In this document: piece after piece, positions 47,659 through 55,662 of the stretch
Position numbering within the stretch: the stretch's first letter is position 1
How the letters are laid out: each line of letters opens with the position of its first letter
Assembly (NCBI GenBank): GCA_947373185.1
Contig: CANBWP010000017.1
Span: forward strand, 1 to 56,476
Origin: Comamonadaceae bacterium
GTDB lineage: Bacteria; Pseudomonadota; Gammaproteobacteria; Burkholderiales; Burkholderiaceae_C
DNA: 56,476 nt
Direction of reading: 5' to 3'
Made by a program: the position numbers and the translations under genes
The notes under the pieces: model-generated
Told to the model about the DNA's origin: nothing
The model's database searches: none
Seen by the model: only the letters and a program-made list of their open reading frames with translations

Positions 47659-48440
47659 AAATTGACTTCAGTGGTCAGGTTGCCATTGTCACCGGTGCGG
47701 GGGGCGGCATTGGGCGCGCCGTGTCGCTCGCTTTGAGTGGCTTGGGTGCCAGAGTCTTGTTGGTCGATTTGTCCCAAGACAGCGGTCTGAAAACTGAAGC
47801 TCACATACATCAGTCTGGGGGTGAGGCTGTGTTTGTGAAGGCCGATGTCAGTCAAGCGCAAGATGTTGAGAACTACGTCAAGGTGGCGCTCGATACTTGG
47901 GGACGCATTGATATTTTCATGAACAACGCAGCCTGGCAAGGCGAAATCAATTCGATCGTCAACTATCCCGTGGCCATGTTTGACAAGGTCATGGGCATCA
48001 ATGTGCGAGGCGTGTTTTTGGGTTTGAAATATGTATTGCCCACCATGATCAAACAAGGCAAGGGCGCAGTCATCAACACAGCTTCTTTGGGGGCTTATAT
48101 TGGGACACGCAATCTGGGACCTTACACCGCCAGCAAACATGCGGTCTTGGGTTTGACCAAAACAGCCGCCCTGGAAGTGGCGCGCAAAGGCATTCGCGTG
48201 AATGCGGTGTGTCCAGGCCCGGTTGACACAGAAATGCTTCGTTTGATCGAATCTGATCAAGCGACAGCGCAGGGTCAGGCCAGTGCAGCCAGTTTGCGCG
48301 AACAGCGTGCCGCGTCTATTCCTGATGGTCGTTACGCCGATCCTGAGGAAGTGGCCAACCTCATGATTTATTTGGCATCCGACTTTGCCAGCCACATCAC
48401 GGGGCAGGGCTTACAGATCAATGGGGGCAGTCATGCCTGA
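47655..48440 (+). CDS. Short-chain dehydrogenase/reductase
   Basis: Classical SDR of 261 residues, ATG overlapping the monooxygenase stop by four bases. Cofactor motif TGAGGGIG near residues 14-21, NNAA near 90, and the catalytic Ser144, Tyr157 and Lys161 (YTASK). An aspartate after the second strand (LLVDLS) favours NAD(H). Coupling to the monooxygenase suggests it makes the ketone substrate from an alcohol; a later hydroxyacid or hydroxyacyl-CoA step is also possible. Confidence 0.9.
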   Translation: MKIDFSGQVAIVTGAGGGIGRAVSLALSGLGARVLLVDLSQDSGLKTEAHIHQSGGEAVFVKADVSQAQDVENYVKVALDTWGRIDIFMNNAAWQGEINSIVNYPVAMFDKVMGINVRGVFLGLKYVLPTMIKQGKGAVINTASLGAYIGTRNLGPYTASKHAVLGLTKTAALEVARKGIRVNAVCPGPVDTEMLRLIESDQATAQGQASAASLREQRAASIPDGRYADPEEVANLMIYLASDFASHITGQGLQINGGSHA

Positions 48441-48514
48441 TTTCCGCAACATCCACTTTGGCAGCCTCTTGCGTGTCAGCAATGTCGCCAATTTCTTGAG
48501 GTATCCTTATTTCT

Positions 48515-49258
48515 ATGAAGCCCGCCAAGAAATCTCCCATTGCGTCGACCAAAACGATGAAGCCCATTGCCACCACGAAACCTGCCAAGACGATTGCGAA
48601 GTCTGCCAAGTTAGCGTCGGCACGTCGCACCATGGCCAGTCCAGATGCGCCCGAGGACATTCGAGATGCCGTGACGCGGCTCAAGCGGGAGCGCATCGTT
48701 GCTGCGGCGGTCGAACTTTTCTACCATCAGGGTTATACGCACACGACCTTGGAGCAAGTGGCCGATGCCATTCAAGTTACCAAGCCATTTATTTACTCGC
48801 ACTTCAAATCCAAGAGCGATTTGTTGGCAGAGATCTGTTCCAGAGCCGTCTGGATTTCCAACGAAGTGATCAACCGGGCTGTGACACAGCAGGGAACGGT
48901 CACGGAGCGTCTTCAAGCCATTGCGCGCGACTTCATGGAAACGGTCTTGAATCACCAAGCACATGCTGTGATTTACAGCCGAGAAGAGAAAGAGCTCAAA
49001 CCCGAAGACCGGGAAGAGATCAACAAAATGCGTCGTGTGTTCGACCACAAGTTGGTGGCGCTCATGGAAGAGGGCATTGTCACCAAAGAGTTTGTGGTGG
49101 AAGACGTGCATCTGACAGCGCTGGCCATTGTGGGCATTGTGGGTTGGTCACAAGTTTGGTTCAGACCGGGTGGGCGACTCACCACCGCAGAAGCTGCGCA
49201 AAAAGTCTCAACCTTGGTCTTGGCCATGGTTCAAGCCAAAAAATTGCCAAAGGCCTAA
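48515..49258 (+). CDS. TetR-family transcriptional regulator with Lys-rich N-terminal tail
   Basis: Repressor-type regulator, 247 residues from the ATG at 48515. The helix-turn-helix domain (about 55-100) contains AAVELFYHQGYTHTTLEQVAD and VTKPFIYSHFKSKSDLL (typical TetR_N). The C-terminal ligand domain follows. Residues 1-40 are rich in Lys, Ala, Thr and Pro (KPAKKSP, TTKPAKTIAKSAK). ATG 48632 would remove this tail but has no ribosome binding site; the 48515 start has only a distant GAGG, so the start is uncertain. Likely binds the ATAC-N6-GTAT repeats; the effector is probably an acyl-CoA or pathway intermediate (inference). Confidence 0.9.
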   Translation: MKPAKKSPIASTKTMKPIATTKPAKTIAKSAKLASARRTMASPDAPEDIRDAVTRLKRERIVAAAVELFYHQGYTHTTLEQVADAIQVTKPFIYSHFKSKSDLLAEICSRAVWISNEVINRAVTQQGTVTERLQAIARDFMETVLNHQAHAVIYSREEKELKPEDREEINKMRRVFDHKLVALMEEGIVTKEFVVEDVHLTALAIVGIVGWSQVWFRPGGRLTTAEAAQKVSTLVLAMVQAKKLPKA

Positions 49259-49340
49259 GCGCCGCTGCTTCAAATTGCGCATCGGTTGCGGAAATTCCGT
49301 CAACCCACTCAGGTACTTCATTTCACTTAAGGAGTGCCGC

Positions 49341-50225
49341 ATGAGTCCCCTTGCACATTCACTCAGTCCTGCAAAATCCATGGCCGTTGTCGGCGGTGGC
49401 ACGATGGGGGTTGGCATTGTTTACGTATTCGCTGCGGCTGGCTGGAACGTGTGGGTGGTTGAGCCTGATGATGCGCGCGCGCAAGGTTTGCAAAAGACCT
49501 TGCTTGAAACGACCCAGGCAGGGTTGAAGCGCGGCAAACTCAACGATCAACGCGCCTCGCACATCACCACTGGCGTCCAACGTTTGCGAAGTGCCGACGA
49601 ACTGCCGCTGGGTTTGGATTTGGTCATTGAGACGGTGCCTGAACGCATGGACATCAAACGGGTGGTGTTGGCGCAAATCGATGCACGTTTGCCGTCCATC
49701 ATTGCCTCCAACACCAGCGCCATGTCAATCAATGAACTGGCGCAATGTGTGAAAGATCCCAGCAGCTTTTTGGGCATGCACTTCTTTAACCCTGTGTGGT
49801 CACTGGCCATGGTGGAACTCATCCGCGGTGAGGCCACCAGCGAAGCCACATTGCTTGCCGCTCGCAAGTTTTCAGACAGCATTGGTAAAACCAGCATCAC
49901 CGTGCGGGATGTGCCAGGCTTTGCCACCAGTCGATTGGATTTGATCGCCTCGCTGGAAGCCATGCGGATGTTGCAAGACGGCGTGGCCAGCGCCGAAGAC
50001 ATCGACAACGCCATGTTGATTGCCTACCGTCATCCGATGGGCCCCTTGCGTTTGAGCGACATTGTGGGCTTGGATGTGCGACTGGACATTGCCCGTCAAC
50101 TCAGCAGCACCTTGGGCGATCGCTATGCACCCCCTCAAATCTTGGTGGAGATGGTGGCGCGCGGCGAACTGGGTCGCAAAACGGGTAAAGGTTTCTTCGA
50201 TTGGTCCAACACCCCAAATTCGTAA
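49341..50225 (+). CDS. 3-hydroxyacyl-CoA dehydrogenase
   Basis: NAD-dependent oxidation of a 3-hydroxyacyl-CoA in beta-oxidation, 294 residues. The ATG at 49341 is preceded by AAGGAG at 49329-49334. Rossmann motif GGGTMG at 18-23; the segment SNTSAMSI and GMHFFNPVW carry the catalytic Ser and His of the family; the C-terminal domain contains HPMGPLRLSDIVGLD. This is the single-function (Hbd/PaaH-like) type without a fused hydratase. Confidence 0.92.
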   Translation: MSPLAHSLSPAKSMAVVGGGTMGVGIVYVFAAAGWNVWVVEPDDARAQGLQKTLLETTQAGLKRGKLNDQRASHITTGVQRLRSADELPLGLDLVIETVPERMDIKRVVLAQIDARLPSIIASNTSAMSINELAQCVKDPSSFLGMHFFNPVWSLAMVELIRGEATSEATLLAARKFSDSIGKTSITVRDVPGFATSRLDLIASLEAMRMLQDGVASAEDIDNAMLIAYRHPMGPLRLSDIVGLDVRLDIARQLSSTLGDRYAPPQILVEMVARGELGRKTGKGFFDWSNTPNS

Positions 50226-50253
50226 GCATTACTCACACTGAAAACTTCGCACC

Positions 50254-51441
50254 ATGATCAACAACATTTTTAATTCAACACTTGTCGACACTTCGGATCA
50301 TCACCCTATGCTTCGTGAAAGCGTCGGCAAGTTGGTGGGCAGTTTTGGAAGAAGTTATTTCCAAGATGCGGTTAAGCGCAATGTCAAACCTGTCGAACTC
50401 TGGGATGCATTGGCCAAGGCTGGCTTCTTGGGGGTGCACATTTCAGAAAAATATGGCGGCGGTGCTGGCAATGGCAGTGGCTTGGCCGATTACAACGTGG
50501 TGGTTGAAGAAACGGCGGCCCAGGGTTGTCCTATTTTGTCCTTGGTGATTGGCTCCATCTGCGCCCCTATCATCGAGCAACATGGCAGCGAAGCCCTCAA
50601 AAATGAGTGGTTGCCTGCCTTGGCTGACGGCTCTAAACGCTTGGCCTTTGCCATCACAGAACCGAATGCAGGCACCAACACTCACAAGGTCAGCACCATT
50701 GCCAAACGAGATGGCACGGGTTGGAAGTTGAATGGCAACAAATACTGGACCTCGGCCGTCGATGAGTCGGACGCCATCATGGTGGTTGCACGCGGTGAGG
50801 AAGTTGATGAACAGGGTCGTGCGCCCTTGTCGCTGTTCATTGTGAAAGCGGATGCCCCTGGTATTTCCATGACGCCCATCGAAACGGCATTGCATGTGCC
50901 TGAAACACAGTTCATGCTGTACTTTGACAATGTGTCACTGGACGCGCAAGCGCTGGTGGGTCAAGAAGGCCAAGGTTTGCGTCACCTGTTTGCGGGTTTG
51001 AATCCAGAGCGGGTTTGTGCCGCAGCGATCAACAACGGCATTGCGCGCTTTGCCATTGAAAAAGGTTCGCAATATGCCATTGACCGTACCGTATGGAAAA
51101 CACCCATTGGCGCGCACCAAGGGATCGCGCATCCTCTGGCCAAGTCTTACATTGCTGTCCAACAAGCGCGTTTGATGACCGCACGTGCCGCACAGTTGTA
51201 TGACGCAGGCTCACCCGATGCAGGAGAAATTGCCAACATGGCCAAGTTTGCCGCTGCCGATGCTTCCCTTGAAGCCCTTGATCAAGCTATTCAAACACAT
51301 GGAGGCAATGGGATGGCCATTGAATACGGTTTGGCGGATTTGTGGTTCATTGCCCGATTGCACAAAACAGCGCCTGTGAGCCGTGAAATGATCTTGAATT
51401 TCGTGGCCCAACACAGCTTGGGCTTGCCTAAAAGCTATTGA
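50254..51441 (+). CDS. Acyl-CoA dehydrogenase
   Basis: FAD-dependent alpha,beta-desaturation of an acyl-CoA, 395 residues. The N-terminal helical domain is followed by the beta domain with ITEPNAGTNTHKVSTIAKR and NGNKYWTSA, and the C-terminal domain with AIQTHGGNGMAIEYGLADLW. An electron-transfer flavoprotein partner is expected but is not encoded here. It lies 28 bases after the dehydrogenase gene. Confidence 0.92.
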   Translation: MINNIFNSTLVDTSDHHPMLRESVGKLVGSFGRSYFQDAVKRNVKPVELWDALAKAGFLGVHISEKYGGGAGNGSGLADYNVVVEETAAQGCPILSLVIGSICAPIIEQHGSEALKNEWLPALADGSKRLAFAITEPNAGTNTHKVSTIAKRDGTGWKLNGNKYWTSAVDESDAIMVVARGEEVDEQGRAPLSLFIVKADAPGISMTPIETALHVPETQFMLYFDNVSLDAQALVGQEGQGLRHLFAGLNPERVCAAAINNGIARFAIEKGSQYAIDRTVWKTPIGAHQGIAHPLAKSYIAVQQARLMTARAAQLYDAGSPDAGEIANMAKFAAADASLEALDQAIQTHGGNGMAIEYGLADLWFIARLHKTAPVSREMILNFVAQHSLGLPKSY

Positions 51442-51487
51442 TCTCGCAATTTCATCAAAAGCCAACTCATTCGCTTCATCCTTGCTT

Positions 51488-53023
51488 ATGACGACATTTG
51501 CCCAAATCTTAAGAGAACATGCGCAGCAAAGACCTGCGTTGCCCGCACTCAGTTTTGAAGGGGAGACTTGGACGTTTGCAGATTTAGACGCGCTGAGTTC
51601 TCGTTCTGCACAAGCCTTGTTGAGCGAAGGTGTGAAAGCGGGCCACCGTGTCGCCTTGCTCACCAAAAATCGGGCGGAGTTTTACGAGTTGCTGTTTGCT
51701 TGCAACAAAGTTGGCGCCATTTTGGTGGGTTTGAACTGGCGTTTGGCTGCAGCCGAAATTGAAGCCATTGTGGCAGACGCCCAACCTACGGTGGTTTTTC
51801 TGGGGCCCGATGAGCAAAACTTGTTCAATGCCACATCGCGTGCCACCCCCGGTTTGAAGCGCGTCATTGTTTTTGGTGATGACTACACAGCTTGGCGTTC
51901 AAGCAACACGGATGATCCTGGCCATGTGGGCAAGGCCGATGATGTGGCATTGCTGCTTTACACATCAGGCACCACGGGTTTGCCCAAAGGCGTGATGCTG
52001 ACCAATCAAAACATGGCTTTCACGCGTCGATTGGGTGAGACATGGGGCATGGGCCCAGACAGTGTCAATTTGGTTGCGATGCCCATGTTTCATGTGGGCG
52101 GTACGGGTTATGGCACCAGCACCATGCTGCGCGGTGGTCACACCGTTCTCATGCGCGAAGTCAATCCTGTGGTGGCCATTGACTTGATTGCGCGATACAA
52201 AGTCACGCACACTTTCTTTGTGCCCGCCGTGGTGCAATCCTTGTTGCTGACCCCTGGCATCGAAAAAGCAGATTTGTCGAGTTTGCAGTTGTTGATGTAC
52301 GGCGCATCTCCCATTGGCGACGTGTTATTGCGCCAAGCTTTGGATGTGCTCAAGTGCAACTTCATGCAGGCCTATGGCATGACAGAAACAGCGGGGACTG
52401 TCTTGGACTTACCACCCCAAGACCATGCGCTCGAAGGCCCTCGCAGCAGCCTGCTGAAGTCTTGCGGCCGTGCTTATCCATGGGTTGAATTGCGGATCAT
52501 CGATCCCACGACCCAATCCGATGTAAAGACCGGTGAGGTGGGCGAAATATGGCTGAAATCAGGCATGGTCATGAAGGGGTACTGGAACAAACCCGAAGCC
52601 ACGGCTGACGCCATCATGCCGGGGGGTTGGTTGCGAACAGGTGACGCAGCCTACCAAGATGCTGACGGCTATGTCTTCATGTTTGACCGTTTCAAAGACA
52701 TGATCATCTCAGGCGGTGAAAACATTTACCCTGCTGAAGTTGAAAATGCCATGAATGCCCACCCTGCCGTGAAAGAAGTTGGCGTCATTGGTGTACCTCA
52801 CCCTCGGTGGGGCGAAACACCCATGGCGGTGGTGGTACTTCGTGAAGGTCATCAGGCTGATTCGGCGGAACTGATTGCCTTCACACGGGATCGATTGGCC
52901 CACTACAAATGCCCAACGTCAGTGGTCATGGCCCATGAGCTGCCTCGAAATGCGTCAGGCAAATTGCTCAAGCGAGAGCTTCGCAAGCTCTACCTGAATG
53001 ACTCAGTCAAAGCCAGCGCATGA
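51488..53023 (+). CDS. Acyl-CoA synthetase (ANL superfamily), second in cluster
   Basis: CoA ligase of 511 residues from the ATG at 51488 (TTG 51482 is open). AMP-binding motif YTSGTTGLPKGV at 158-169, QAYGMTETAG near residue 295, hinge RFKDMIISGGENIYPAEVE and C-terminal SGKLLKREL with the catalytic Lys. It differs in length and sequence from the minus-strand ligase, so the two probably activate different acids, for example the starting acid and the hydrolysis product. Its stop overlaps the next start (ATGA). Confidence 0.92.
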   Translation: MTTFAQILREHAQQRPALPALSFEGETWTFADLDALSSRSAQALLSEGVKAGHRVALLTKNRAEFYELLFACNKVGAILVGLNWRLAAAEIEAIVADAQPTVVFLGPDEQNLFNATSRATPGLKRVIVFGDDYTAWRSSNTDDPGHVGKADDVALLLYTSGTTGLPKGVMLTNQNMAFTRRLGETWGMGPDSVNLVAMPMFHVGGTGYGTSTMLRGGHTVLMREVNPVVAIDLIARYKVTHTFFVPAVVQSLLLTPGIEKADLSSLQLLMYGASPIGDVLLRQALDVLKCNFMQAYGMTETAGTVLDLPPQDHALEGPRSSLLKSCGRAYPWVELRIIDPTTQSDVKTGEVGEIWLKSGMVMKGYWNKPEATADAIMPGGWLRTGDAAYQDADGYVFMFDRFKDMIISGGENIYPAEVENAMNAHPAVKEVGVIGVPHPRWGETPMAVVVLREGHQADSAELIAFTRDRLAHYKCPTSVVMAHELPRNASGKLLKRELRKLYLNDSVKASA

Positions 53024-53823
53024 ACGACGATTTACACGCCAAAGCCCACACTTCGCTTCAACTCATGAAGCGTTGGGTGGTGAATTATTTTAATCAACAC
53101 AGCGATGAGGCTGCGAGAACGTTCATAGCCCCCGATTACAAATTGGAAATCGGCGATGTGGTGTTTGCGGGACGCGATGACCAATGGTTGCCGGCTGTTC
53201 AGCAGCAATTTAAATTGTTTCCATCACTCAGCATGACCGTTCACCAAGCCATAGCCGGTGACGGATGGGCTGCGGCTTGGTTTTCTGAACATGGCGCATC
53301 CGATGGCAAGTCTGCTTGCTGGTCAGGTGTCGCCATTTACCGAAACGACGGCGTTCAATTGACACGTTGCGTGGCACAAGAAGATTACTTCACCCGGCAT
53401 CGCCAAATGAAGTCTGGTCTGTGTGATGCGCTTGAGGCGCCGGCCGTTGCACCTTGGGACTTGCCGCAAGCTGCGCCCGATGAAGCGGCTTTGGACGTGG
53501 TCAGAGAATGGCTGAAAGGGTCGTGGCCGCCAGTCCAAAACGGTGTGCGTTGCGATGATGAACACATCACGGGCATTCCCCTTGAATTTCAAGTGCAGCA
53601 TTGCGTCATCGATGAACTTCATGCCAGCGCCAACACCGTAGTATTTCACGCACGACAAACAGGTACCTATGTGGCGGGTCTGACAGGCATGGCGCCGCAA
53701 CAGGCCAACGCCGTGCTTCATTGCAATGGCATTTTGAATGTTGAAAATGGCCAAGTGCAAAGTGGCCGAGTCATTCGTGACCGTGTGGGCCTGAAAGCCA
53801 GTTTGAAGAAAGCCATCGCATGA
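53020..53823 (+). CDS. Tandem SnoaL/NTF2-like protein of unknown function
   Basis: 267 residues that look like two NTF2-like cone domains in a row, about 10-132 (MKRWVVNYFNQHSDEAARTF...) and about 160-262 (VVREWLKGSWPP...). SnoaL-like folds include polyketide cyclases, ketosteroid isomerases and epoxide hydrolases. No catalytic residue can be assigned with confidence. It overlaps both neighbours by four bases (ATGA), so it is a committed member of the operon. It may isomerise or hydrate a pathway intermediate. Confidence 0.72.
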   Translation: MNDDLHAKAHTSLQLMKRWVVNYFNQHSDEAARTFIAPDYKLEIGDVVFAGRDDQWLPAVQQQFKLFPSLSMTVHQAIAGDGWAAAWFSEHGASDGKSACWSGVAIYRNDGVQLTRCVAQEDYFTRHRQMKSGLCDALEAPAVAPWDLPQAAPDEAALDVVREWLKGSWPPVQNGVRCDDEHITGIPLEFQVQHCVIDELHASANTVVFHARQTGTYVAGLTGMAPQQANAVLHCNGILNVENGQVQSGRVIRDRVGLKASLKKAIA

Positions 53824-54608
53824 CCCCTATTCAAACGAATGACGCAACACCCAGTGTGGTGATGGAACGAGATGGTGCTGTTTTGGTCATCCGTATCAAT
53901 CGGCCAGCGGTCCGCAATGCCATCAACCGGGAAACCTCCGAAGCCATTGCAGCGGCGATGGACCTCTTAGACGGCGACGCCAGTTTGTCAATTGGCATCT
54001 TGACCGGAACGGGTGAGCACTTTTGTTCAGGCATGGACCTCAAGGCTTTCTTAAAAGGGGAGCGGGTTGAGCTGGAAGGCCGCGGCTTGGCAGGCATCGC
54101 CGAGCGCCCCCCCTTGAAGCCGCTCATCGCCGCCGTCGAAGGTTACGCCTTGGCCGGTGGTTGCGAAATTGCGCTGGCATGTGACTTGATCGTCGCCGCC
54201 AACAATGCACAGTTTGGAATTCCTGAGGTTCGTCGCGGTTTGATTGCCGGCTCAGGCGGCTTGATGCGTTTGCCTCAGCGAATTCCGCCTCAAATCGCCT
54301 TGGAATATGCCCTGACCGGAAAACCCATGCCCGCCAAAGATGCCGCCCATTGGGGCTTGGTCAATCGCTTGACTGTTCCCGGTGGTGCCTTGGCTGAAGC
54401 TCGCGTGCTGGCTTTGGAAATCAGTCAAAACGGCCCCTTGGCAGTGCGCATGACGAAACACATCATGACGCAATCTCCGAATTGGTCTGCAGACCAAAAA
54501 TGGTCTCAGCAAAACCAAATCTTGGAGCAAGTGATTGCGTCTCAAGACGCCCGCGAAGGCGCCCTGGCATTCAGTGAAAAGCGCGCACCGCGTTGGACGG
54601 GCACGTGA
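53820..54608 (+). CDS. Enoyl-CoA hydratase/isomerase (crotonase family)
   Basis: Crotonase of 262 residues. The oxyanion segments GEHFCSGMDLKAF (about 61-73) and VEGYALAGGCEIALACDL (about 104-121) and a conserved acidic region FGIPEVRRGL are visible. It probably hydrates an enoyl-CoA made by the acyl-CoA dehydrogenase; isomerase, ring-hydrolase or lyase activity is possible in this family. It overlaps both neighbours or nearly so, in one transcript. Confidence 0.9.
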   Translation: MTPIQTNDATPSVVMERDGAVLVIRINRPAVRNAINRETSEAIAAAMDLLDGDASLSIGILTGTGEHFCSGMDLKAFLKGERVELEGRGLAGIAERPPLKPLIAAVEGYALAGGCEIALACDLIVAANNAQFGIPEVRRGLIAGSGGLMRLPQRIPPQIALEYALTGKPMPAKDAAHWGLVNRLTVPGGALAEARVLALEISQNGPLAVRMTKHIMTQSPNWSADQKWSQQNQILEQVIASQDAREGALAFSEKRAPRWTGT

Positions 54609-54616
54609 AGGCTGAC

Positions 54617-55615
54617 ATGGACAACCCTGACAACATGAAAACCCTCGATCCAGATACGCGTCAGTTGTTAGCCCTTGCACGGCAGGCGGGATACCCACCT
54701 TTTCAAGCCCTCACGCCTGAAAAGGCCCGTGCGGCTTACGCTGCGGGATGGGCCGCCATGCAAACGGAAGGGGGCGCCGTTGCTTCCGTTGAAGATGTGC
54801 GCATCGAGGGCCCCGGTGGTGCGCTGAATGTGCGTGTTTACAGGGGCGAGGGCACCGATGCGCAACGACCCTTGCCGTGCATGCTTTTTTTGCATGGCGG
54901 TGGCTGGGTCATTGGCAATTTGGAAAGCCATGACAGACTGTGCCGCAGGTTGGCCAATGTGGCCCGAATTTGCGTGATCGCCGTCGACTACAGATTGGCG
55001 CCGGAGCATCCGTTTCCCGCAGCGCTGGACGATGCTGTTTGCGCCTGGCAATGGGTTCACACGCATGCGAAAGATTTGCACATTGATGCACTGTCCATCG
55101 CGGTGGGCGGTGACAGTGCCGGTGGCAATTTGGCAGCAGCCTTGGCTCTGATGGGCCGGGATGGTAGCGTCAACGCGCCAGTCTTCCAAGCCTTGATTTA
55201 TCCCGCGCTTGACCTGACTGCGCAAAGTGCTTCGTATCAATCAGTGACTGAAGATGTGCCGCTCACAGCCGCCACGATGCATTACTTCATTGGTCACTAC
55301 ACCCCACAGGCTGCAGATCGCACCAACTGGCGCGCATCGCCCTTGTTGGCACCCAGCTTGAAGGGCGTGGCGTCTGCGTTGGTCATGACAGTGGCTCACG
55401 ATCCTTTGTGCGATGAAGGCCGTGCGTATGCCCAAAGATTGGAAGAAGAGGGCGTTCGGGTTGCTGGCATGCATTTGAACGACCATGTCCACGGCCTCTT
55501 AGGCATGGGCAAGTTTGTCCCCGCCGCCAATCACATTGGCGATCATCTGTTTAGAACGATTGGTTTTGAGTTGCACCGCTGTGCAGCACAAGCGACTCGT
55601 GTTGTTTCAAGCTAG
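54617..55615 (+). CDS. Alpha/beta hydrolase, hormone-sensitive-lipase family
   Basis: Esterase of 332 residues from the ATG at 54617, with GAAGG about 5 bases upstream; GTG 54605, overlapping the previous stop, is an alternative. Oxyanion motif HGGGW starts at His93, nucleophile Ser167 in GGDSAGG, acid in VAHDPLCDEG and His in DHVHGLLG. No signal peptide, so cytoplasmic. In this context it is the natural candidate to hydrolyse the ester or lactone made by the monooxygenase. Confidence 0.9.
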   Translation: MDNPDNMKTLDPDTRQLLALARQAGYPPFQALTPEKARAAYAAGWAAMQTEGGAVASVEDVRIEGPGGALNVRVYRGEGTDAQRPLPCMLFLHGGGWVIGNLESHDRLCRRLANVARICVIAVDYRLAPEHPFPAALDDAVCAWQWVHTHAKDLHIDALSIAVGGDSAGGNLAAALALMGRDGSVNAPVFQALIYPALDLTAQSASYQSVTEDVPLTAATMHYFIGHYTPQAADRTNWRASPLLAPSLKGVASALVMTVAHDPLCDEGRAYAQRLEEEGVRVAGMHLNDHVHGLLGMGKFVPAANHIGDHLFRTIGFELHRCAAQATRVVSS

Positions 55616-55662
55616 TTTTTCACCCACCTCGCTCAATGAGCGATTACAACCAAGGAGACGTC

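Noticed and set aside
55630..55642. Hairpin CGCTC-AAT-GAGCG between the esterase and the last binding protein
   Set aside because: Only five base pairs and no T run; not a convincing terminator, and the next gene is probably in the same operon.
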